Shown: in pieces, positions 58,135-64,000 of the stretch
How positions within the stretch are numbered: the stretch's first letter is position 1
How the letters are laid out: every line of letters starts with the position of its first letter
NCBI GenBank assembly: GCA_024683955.1
Contig: JAIKXS010000023.1
Coordinates: forward strand, 1-64,000
Direction of reading: 5' to 3'
Length of the DNA stretch: 64,000 bases
From: Desulfovibrio sp.
Lineage (GTDB): Bacteria > Desulfobacterota > Desulfovibrionia > Desulfovibrionales > Desulfovibrionaceae
The notes under the pieces: model-generated
Seen by the model: only the letters and a program-made list of their open reading frames with translations
Databases searched by the model: none
Told to the model about the DNA's origin: nothing
Translations under genes and position numbers: made by a program

Positions 58135-58440
58135 TTATGCAATGCCCGTGATACGTAATGTGGTATAATGCTGACGGTGACCGTTCAGACATCTTGAATC
58201 GTTGCGACGCCAGCGCTTGAAAACGCGGATACGGGGGCCGCGGCTTTGCTGCACGACTTCAGCCGTGATCTGAGCTCCCTCCAAGTAGGGCTTCCCTACC
58301 TTACATTCGTTTCCGCCAAGCAGCAGGACTTTGTCCAGCGTGAGGGTGGTGCCTGCTTTACCGGCAAGTTTTTCCACCATGATCTGGGAGCCTTCTTCAA
58401 CGCGGTATTGTTTTCCGCCCGTTTCGATAATTGCATACAT
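58135..58440 (-). CDS. rplU: 50S ribosomal protein L21
   Basis: A 101-residue L21 (MYAIIETGGKQYRVEEGSQI, then GKPYLEGAQITAEVV and GHRQHYTTLRITGI). It binds 23S rRNA with L20. The start ATG 58440 has GGAGGT upstream and the standard N-terminus; a longer frame upstream has no support. Confidence 0.97.
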   Translation of the reverse strand: MYAIIETGGKQYRVEEGSQIMVEKLAGKAGTTLTLDKVLLLGGNECKVGKPYLEGAQITAEVVQQSRGPRIRVFKRWRRNDSRCLNGHRQHYTTLRITGIA

Positions 58441-58777
58441 GATATGAACCTCCAAAAAGAGAAGTAAACTCATGCATGAACTGTCTGAAAATGTCAAGCT
58501 CCTTCGGCCTGGTTTGCAAAAAAATACGCGTTTTTTAAGATCTTTTTTTCGATCCTGCCTTTTTCGGGCCATTTTCCTTCCTCGCACGAATGCGGATTGT
58601 GTTCGCAATGTCTCCTTGCCTGAGGGGCTTAAGTGGTACATACTACCTGCTTTCCTTCTTTAATTTATGGAAAGCAGTGGGCCGATATTTTTAAGGATAC
58701 GTTTGCTCCCTGCCATCGTGGGGCTTGAACTTTTTTGGAATATCCTTTGTTATCTTAAATACCATTTTGGAGGTCCT
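58441..58777. promoter_or_regulatory. Divergent promoter region rplU / icd
   Basis: About 340 bases between the divergent L21 and isocitrate dehydrogenase genes. No gene is supported. L21 operon and icd promoters are expected here; no clear element was fixed by eye. Confidence 0.45.
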
Positions 58778-59992
58778 ATGGGTGAGGCAATTACCGTGAC
58801 TGGGGACGGTCAAATCTGTACGCCAAAAAATCCTGTTATCCCGTTTGTTCCCGGGGACGGGATCGGTCCCGATATCTGGGTTGCGGCGCAAAAGGTCTTT
58901 GACACAGCCGTGGTCAGGGCAGGCGGTGGGCGTGCCATCGACTGGCTTGAAATCAAGGCAGGAGAAAAGGCCCTTAAGGAGACAGGCGATACCCTTCCCG
59001 AGGCTTCGCTCGATGCGATTCGGACGTATCATGTGGCCATCAAGGGCCCTCTGACGACGCCTGTCGGAAAAGGTATCCGCAGCGTTAATGTCGCCTTGCG
59101 CCGAACCCTTGACCTCTATGCCTGCGTGCGTCCCGTGCGGTATTTCCCCCCTGTCCCCTCGCCCGTGAAGCATCCTGAAGACGTGGATATGATTGTTTTT
59201 CGCGAGAATACAGAGGACGTGTACGCGGGAATTGAATGGCCGAAGGATTCTCCGGAAGCCAGGGAAGTCATTGCACTTGTTGAAAAGCTCTCGGGCCGGA
59301 AACTTCGCGAAGACTCGGGCATAGGAATCAAGCCCATGAGCCCCTTTGGCAGCAAGCGGCTTGTCCGTATGGCCATACAGTATGCGCTGGATCACTCTCG
59401 TACGAGTGTCACTCTTGTTCACAAGGGAAATATCATGAAGTTCACGGAGGGAGGCTTCCGGCAGTGGGGGTACGAAGTCGCGGCCGAGGAATTCGGGGAT
59501 GTGACCATTACCGAGGCTGAGCTTTGGGAACAGCACAACGGGGTTATGCCAGCCGGCAAAAAGCTTGTGATCAAGGATAGGATCGCCGATGCCATGTTTC
59601 AGCAGGTTCTGTTGAATCCTTCGGATTACAGCGTCCTGGCGCTTCCAAACCTTAACGGTGACTACATGTCGGACGCGCTTGCTGCACAGGTTGGCGGTCT
59701 TGGCATGGCTCCTGGGGCCAATATAGGCAAGGGCGTTGCCATTTTTGAGGCCACTCACGGTTCTTCTCCAAAGGATGCAGGACAGAACAAGGTCAATCCG
59801 AGCGCCGTAATTTTGTCCGGCGCAATGATGTTTGAGTATATGGGATGGAACGATGTGGCGGCTATGATTCGTAAGGCGGTAGCCAAGGCCGTGCAGACGC
59901 GTCGTGTGACGTTTGACCTTCAGGCCCAGATGGAAGGCAGTACGCTTGTCTCCTGCTCGGAGTTCGGGGACGAGATCGCGGCGGCCCTGTAG
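58778..59992 (+). CDS. icd: Isocitrate dehydrogenase
   Basis: A 404-residue enzyme of the NADP type, converting isocitrate to 2-oxoglutarate. [48 protein letters not shown] and [18 protein letters not shown] are typical. ATG 58778 has GGAGG upstream; the in-frame extension from 58667 has no family support. The segment NADP Lys/Tyr preference was not checked in detail. Monocistronic with its own terminator. Confidence 0.95.
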   Translation: MGEAITVTGDGQICTPKNPVIPFVPGDGIGPDIWVAAQKVFDTAVVRAGGGRAIDWLEIKAGEKALKETGDTLPEASLDAIRTYHVAIKGPLTTPVGKGIRSVNVALRRTLDLYACVRPVRYFPPVPSPVKHPEDVDMIVFRENTEDVYAGIEWPKDSPEAREVIALVEKLSGRKLREDSGIGIKPMSPFGSKRLVRMAIQYALDHSRTSVTLVHKGNIMKFTEGGFRQWGYEVAAEEFGDVTITEAELWEQHNGVMPAGKKLVIKDRIADAMFQQVLLNPSDYSVLALPNLNGDYMSDALAAQVGGLGMAPGANIGKGVAIFEATHGSSPKDAGQNKVNPSAVILSGAMMFEYMGWNDVAAMIRKAVAKAVQTRRVTFDLQAQMEGSTLVSCSEFGDEIAAAL

Positions 59993-60050
59993 AGAACGCC
60001 CCGACACAGCGTTCATATCGGAAATGCCGTGTCATCCATATATCTAATCC

Positions 60051-60077
60051 AAGAGCGGATTTTTTCCGCTCTTTTTT
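60051..60077 (+). terminator. Intrinsic terminator of icd
   Basis: AGAGCGGA (60052-60059) pairs with TCCGCTCT (60065-60072), followed by a T run. It lies about 60 bases after the icd stop. Confidence 0.93.
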
Positions 60078-60202
60078 GTTGTTTTTTTTGTCGAAAAGGT
60101 CCTCTACCCCGCATTTTTGGGACTTTGGTCTTGTCGAAGACAGTATTTTCTGCTATGAATCTGCCACCCTGAATAGGGAAGTTTTTTTTGGAGGAATTGG
60201 CT

Positions 60203-61957
60203 ATGGCAGATAAGGATAGCGGACAAGAAGAACTCAGTTTTGAAGCAGCTCTTGAAAATTATATGACCCCGGAATTCGGAGATCTCGAAGAGGGGTCCAT
60301 TACCAAGGGCCAAGTTGTCCGCGTGGACGACGACACCGTTTTGGTCGATGTAAACTTTAAGTCAGAAGGACAGATCCCTGCTGCGGAATTTCGTGATGCT
60401 GAAGGCAACATGTCCATTGCGGTCGGTGATAAGATCGATGTGTATGTTGTACGCAAGAACGAAAACGACGGCACAATCACCCTTTCTTTTGAGCGTGCCA
60501 AAAGAATGCAGGTCTTCGACCAACTCGAGGAAGTGCAGGAGAACGACCGTGTCATCAAAGGCCGTATCATGCACCGCATCAAGGGTGGCTATACCGTCAA
60601 CATTGGTGGCGTCGAGGCTTTTCTGCCCGGTTCCCATGTGGATTTGCGTCCCGTGCCCGATATGGATGCGCTTGTGAATCAGGAATTTGAATTCAGGGTT
60701 CTGAAAATCAACCGTCGGCGCAGCAATGTTATTGTTTCCCGGCGCGTCCTTTTGGAAGAGGAGCGTGACAGCAAGCGTAAAGAACTGCTCGCCACTCTTG
60801 AGGAAGGGCAGATGGTTACGGGCAAGGCGAAAAACATTACCGAATACGGTGTCTTCGTCGATCTGGGCGGCCTTGATGGTCTGCTTCATATTACGGACAT
60901 GAGTTGGAAGCGCATTCGTCATCCGAGAGAGATGATCACTCTTGGTCAGGAACTGACCCTGAAAGTGCTTTCATTTGATCGTGACAATAACAAGGTTTCT
61001 CTGGGACTCAAACAGCTCGTTCCCGATCCGTGGAAGGACATTACAGAGCGCTATCCTGAAGGCACAAAGTGCCAGGGCAAGGTCACCAACCTTGTGGATT
61101 ATGGTGCTTTTGTCGAGTTGGAGGCCGGTGTTGAAGGTCTTGTGCACATCTCCGAAATGTCTTGGACCCGCAAACTTCGTCATCCTTCACAGATGGTTCA
61201 TGTGGGTGATGAGGTTGAGGTCGTCATTCTCGGTGTGGATGGCGAGAAGAAGCGGATCAGTCTTGGAATGAAGCAGGTTCGTCCCAATCCCTGGGAACTT
61301 GTGGCCGAAAAATATCCTGAAGGAACCATTCTTGAGGGTGTCATTAAGAATATCACCGAATTTGGCATGTTTATCGGCATTGAGGACGGCATTGATGGCC
61401 TGATTCACGTGTCGGATATATCCTGGACGCGTAAGATCCGCCATCCCAATGAAGTGTACAAGGTCGGTGACACCGTGCAGGCCAAGGTCTTAACGGTTGA
61501 TCAGGCCAACGAAAAGTTCACTCTCGGCATCAAGCAGCTGGCCGATGATCCCTGGGCCCATGTTCCTGAAACCTATCCTGAAGGCTGCACCGTGAAGGGT
61601 GTGATCACAAACATCACGGATTTTGGCCTTTTTGTTGAGGTAGAAGACGGCATTGAAGGCCTTGTGCATATTTCCGAACTCTCCGGTGGCAAGAAGGGGA
61701 AACCCTTACCCGCTGACACCTATAAGGAAGGTCAGGAGATTGAGGCCAAGGTCATTCACGTCAGCGCCGAAGAGCGTCGCCTTGGTCTTTCGATCAAGCA
61801 GATCCGTGACGAGGAAGAGCGCCGTAAACCAAAGGAATTTCATGCTGGTCCCCAGGAAAGTGGGCAGAATCTTGGCGACCTTTTGAAGGCCGCACAAGAG
61901 GATTCCGCTGACCCCGTCTCCGAGGAACAAAGCGTTGAAGGTGAAAAGGCAGAATAA
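60203..61957 (+). CDS. rpsA: 30S ribosomal protein S1
   Basis: A 584-residue S1 with six S1 (OB-fold) domains, about 36-105, 121-190, 205-275, 290-360, 378-448 and 465-540; repeats such as ITEYGVFVDLGGLDGLLHIT, VDYGAFVELEAGVEGLVHIS and ITEFGMFIGIEDGIDGLIHV are evident. It melts mRNA on the 30S subunit. ATG 60203 follows GGAGG; TTG upstream is less likely. The tail (545-584) is acidic. Alone in its transcript, with a strong terminator. Confidence 0.97.
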   Translation: MADKDSGQEELSFEAALENYMTPEFGDLEEGSITKGQVVRVDDDTVLVDVNFKSEGQIPAAEFRDAEGNMSIAVGDKIDVYVVRKNENDGTITLSFERAKRMQVFDQLEEVQENDRVIKGRIMHRIKGGYTVNIGGVEAFLPGSHVDLRPVPDMDALVNQEFEFRVLKINRRRSNVIVSRRVLLEEERDSKRKELLATLEEGQMVTGKAKNITEYGVFVDLGGLDGLLHITDMSWKRIRHPREMITLGQELTLKVLSFDRDNNKVSLGLKQLVPDPWKDITERYPEGTKCQGKVTNLVDYGAFVELEAGVEGLVHISEMSWTRKLRHPSQMVHVGDEVEVVILGVDGEKKRISLGMKQVRPNPWELVAEKYPEGTILEGVIKNITEFGMFIGIEDGIDGLIHVSDISWTRKIRHPNEVYKVGDTVQAKVLTVDQANEKFTLGIKQLADDPWAHVPETYPEGCTVKGVITNITDFGLFVEVEDGIEGLVHISELSGGKKGKPLPADTYKEGQEIEAKVIHVSAEERRLGLSIKQIRDEEERRKPKEFHAGPQESGQNLGDLLKAAQEDSADPVSEEQSVEGEKAE

Positions 61958-61990
61958 CAGCCCTTTTTTGATATTGCTCAGAATAGAGCA

Positions 61991-62040
61991 CGAATAAGAA
62001 AAGCCCTTCCGGCACTGCCGGAGGGGCTTTTCTTATTCTT
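61991..62040. terminator. Strong bidirectional terminator
   Basis: A nearly perfect long stem, AATAAGAAAAGCCC-TTCCGGC (61993-62013) with its complement up to 62037 around an ACT loop, with A/T runs at both outer ends. It can serve rpsA (plus) and the minus-strand sugar gene. Confidence 0.95.
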
Positions 62041-62081
62041 ACATGTCCGGCGTATCCGGTTCGCGGGGGCCTCTCCTGAAC

Positions 62082-63992
62082 TCAGCGTGTTTTGATAAGA
62101 AGCTTCCTCCACGACGTGAGGGTATTGTCAAGGAGAAGATAGTCGGCCGGAAGGGTCAGTGGAGCAGCTTTCTCCAGCATAAGCGCCACATCTTTCAGAG
62201 AGCCCGTTCTCAAAAGGTCCTTGCATGATTGGAGCGGTGAAAGGTCAAAATCGCCTGTAGGACGCATGACCGCAACAGCGAGACCATTTATTGCAGCTTC
62301 AAGAGCTGCCGAGGTGGAATTGGAGGCCCAAACGAGAGTTCCCTGTATCAGGTAGTCTTCTATCTTTCCTTCTCCGATGGTGCAGTGCGGATGATTGAGA
62401 CCTGTCAGATACGGGGCTAGCGGAAGATATGGATGCGGTTTCAGAATAATGGTGTAGCCGTCCAGAAGACCTGCCTGAGAAGCCTTGAGAAAGAGTCGCA
62501 TATGCTCTGCTGTTTCATCTCTGAAAAAACTCGTGAGGAGAAGGAGCCTCGGGCGTTCACATCGGGCCGGTGAAATGCTTGTTTGTTGGACTTCTTCTTT
62601 TTGGGCTGTTTCAAGGTACAGATAGCGGAGTGCTTCAACCTTGCCAAGGAGTTCGGGGGGGACCAACGCGTTCCTCCATTGTTCACAGGCACTTCTGCCG
62701 TTGCCCAGAATTTTGTCCGGAACAGGAGGACCGTCCTGATTCCCCTGGAAAATACGCGGGTCATCAAAATATCGAAGATCGCTTGGTCTTAGCGTCGAAT
62801 GCTGGGCCCCGTAGACGGGACCGTTGTGGGCCTTATGGACGGCAAAGGTGAGCATACGTTCCCAGGGACAGTTTTCGAGGGGAAAGAGGGTGAACCGAGA
62901 CGGACCGCATTCCTGAACAAAGTTCATGAAGGCGCGTCGCTGCATTGTCCGCTCAAGGGAGCGCCAGCCTCTGAAGGATTCTATCCAGTCGGCTTTGGCA
63001 AGAGGGGCAAAGTCGATATGGGAATTCGTGAGATGAAAATGGGGAAAAATTTTCTTTTCAAGGCGTCGGCTCGTGAAGCTCAGGGCGAGAAAGTCCCGCA
63101 AGGATTTAAGAAGATCACGGAAGGAGAGGAATTCTTCTAGGTAGTGGAAGGAAATACCGTCTTTTTTCTGTGCGTCAAAGGCGTCACGGTAGCGTATGCA
63201 ATCTTTGAGACTTCCCTGGGGTGAGGGAAAGCGAATGAAGAGCCAGCGTACGAAATGTCGCCCCAGGCGTTCCGCCTCCTCATTCAGGAGCTCATGAAGC
63301 TTTTCCCAGTATCGGGAGCGGAAACGTCCACTTTTGGCCATTTCCAAATCGATGTTTGGGAAATAGGTTGCGATAGTGGCTGTCTCTCCCTCGGCCTTCC
63401 GAAGTCTTCTGCGGGGGAGTAGACGCTTTACGCGAATAAGCCAGTCAAAAAAACGGACAGCGGCGCGGATAAGTGCCGGGAGCCCCCTGTAGACAGCAGA
63501 AAGGGTAATGGTTTTTTTGGTGGAAGAGCTATTTTCCCAAACAAAGTCTTTTCCCGTTTTTGTGCAGAAATCCCTGAGAATCCCGGCAATCGTTTCCTCC
63601 CCGCCAAGCTGAACGATTTTCCCGATAGTTTCTTTTCCCGCAAGAAAGTGTTCCAGAGTGAGAAGCTTGAAGAGCGGATACAGAAACGGTGTCATTTTCG
63701 GATGACGTTCATAGAGGAGCGAACACCACCACATGGACAGTTCCGCTCCCTGGCAAAGCCATTGGTCGACCCGCTTTCCGTCAATTGTCGTCTTGCCGAG
63801 TTCATATGCCCAGGCAGCATGCTCACGTCTGATGCGCGTGAGATCCTGATGCATGAGAGCGGGCAGGGAATAGTGCGTCTCAGGGACATCCCATTGGTCC
63901 CAATGCATATAAATATCTTCGTCCTGATCGTGCTGTTGTGCTTTCAGCGGTGAGGGACTGTTTGCCGACATAAGAAGAAATAGGTTCTTCAT
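62082..63992 (-). CDS. Surface carbohydrate biosynthesis protein, GT-B-like (start may lie outside)
   Basis: A protein of at least 636 residues. The C-terminal half has the GT-B type nucleotide-sugar features of polysialyl-/Kdo-transferase-like proteins: ILKPHPYLPLAPYL (the HP motif) and WASNSTSAALEAAINGLAVA (the S-T-x-A-x-E-A motif). Segments such as VYGAQHSTLRPSDLRYFDD recall a surface-carbohydrate family (TIGR04326-type, from memory). It probably transfers an acidic sugar. ATG 63992 lacks a visible ribosome site and the frame is open to the window edge, so the true start may lie further out. Confidence 0.7.
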   Translation of the reverse strand: MKNLFLLMSANSPSPLKAQQHDQDEDIYMHWDQWDVPETHYSLPALMHQDLTRIRREHAAWAYELGKTTIDGKRVDQWLCQGAELSMWWCSLLYERHPKMTPFLYPLFKLLTLEHFLAGKETIGKIVQLGGEETIAGILRDFCTKTGKDFVWENSSSTKKTITLSAVYRGLPALIRAAVRFFDWLIRVKRLLPRRRLRKAEGETATIATYFPNIDLEMAKSGRFRSRYWEKLHELLNEEAERLGRHFVRWLFIRFPSPQGSLKDCIRYRDAFDAQKKDGISFHYLEEFLSFRDLLKSLRDFLALSFTSRRLEKKIFPHFHLTNSHIDFAPLAKADWIESFRGWRSLERTMQRRAFMNFVQECGPSRFTLFPLENCPWERMLTFAVHKAHNGPVYGAQHSTLRPSDLRYFDDPRIFQGNQDGPPVPDKILGNGRSACEQWRNALVPPELLGKVEALRYLYLETAQKEEVQQTSISPARCERPRLLLLTSFFRDETAEHMRLFLKASQAGLLDGYTIILKPHPYLPLAPYLTGLNHPHCTIGEGKIEDYLIQGTLVWASNSTSAALEAAINGLAVAVMRPTGDFDLSPLQSCKDLLRTGSLKDVALMLEKAAPLTLPADYLLLDNTLTSWRKLLIKTR

Positions 63993-64000
63993 GATGAGAT

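Noticed and set aside
58691-60016. A 441-codon open frame antisense to icd
   Set aside because: It exactly mirrors icd, has no ribosome site or family motif, and arises from codon bias in the real gene.

Overview
The window reads as chromosomal sequence of a Desulfovibrionaceae-like deltaproteobacterium, probably host-associated. The pointers are an F0 ATP synthase block (atpZ-atpI-atpB-atpE) with no F1 genes beside it, a standalone AICAR transformylase, a Rex repressor next to cobS, a CgeB-like glycosyltransferase and good Shine-Dalgarno sites throughout. The assignment is an inference from gene content; there is no rRNA or other marker to settle it.

Positions 1-11770 are a type III secretion (T3SS) island. 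A minus-strand translocon operon (about 599-4335) encodes two tandem EspA/SseB-like filament proteins (one a clear pseudogene), SctB and SctE translocators, an LcrH/SycD-type chaperone and a small unknown protein. A divergent plus-strand operon (4668-11165) encodes the gatekeeper SctW, a SycN-like chaperone, SctX- and SctY-like proteins and the export apparatus proteins SctV, SctS, SctT and SctU. The plus-strand order matches the Yersinia yopN-tyeA-sycN-yscX-yscY-yscV operon, while the filament protein looks like the Ssa/Esc group. SctR, SctQ, the ATPase and the needle and ring genes are not in the window.

Positions 11795-18495 hold housekeeping genes (asnS, coaX, eno, folD), an exported unknown protein, an AT-rich stretch and a decayed IS605-type tnpB that still has its right-end hairpin. 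Positions 18710-26620 are a tightly packed surface-sugar operon: a KdnB-like iron alcohol dehydrogenase, a DegT aminotransferase, a cytidylyltransferase/PseG-like fusion, an SpsF-like cytidylyltransferase, a cytoplasmic gamma-glutamyltransferase homologue and a CgeB-like glycosyltransferase. Together they suggest synthesis and transfer of an amino-modified ulosonic acid (Kdo8N-like or related) to a surface glycan.

Positions 26628-34143 are a minus-strand block: copZ-like and copA (copper export; the CopA has two extra C-terminal metal-binding domains), holB, purA, a small conserved protein, dnaJ and rpoZ. Then come purH (transformylase only) and cbiA on plus; a nitroreductase, cobS, rex, atpE-atpB-atpI-atpZ and rlmD on minus; the rod-shape cluster mreB-mreC-mreD-mrdA-rodA followed by gapA on plus; queA on minus; coaBC with two poorly known genes on plus; proB-obg-rpmA-rplU on minus; icd and rpsA on plus; and at the right edge a minus-strand surface-carbohydrate gene that may start beyond the window.

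No tRNA, rRNA, CRISPR array or prophage was recognised. The two most unusual parts are the mixed-family T3SS with a freshly broken filament paralogue, and the amino-sugar operon containing a fused cytidylyltransferase/PseG and an embedded GGT.
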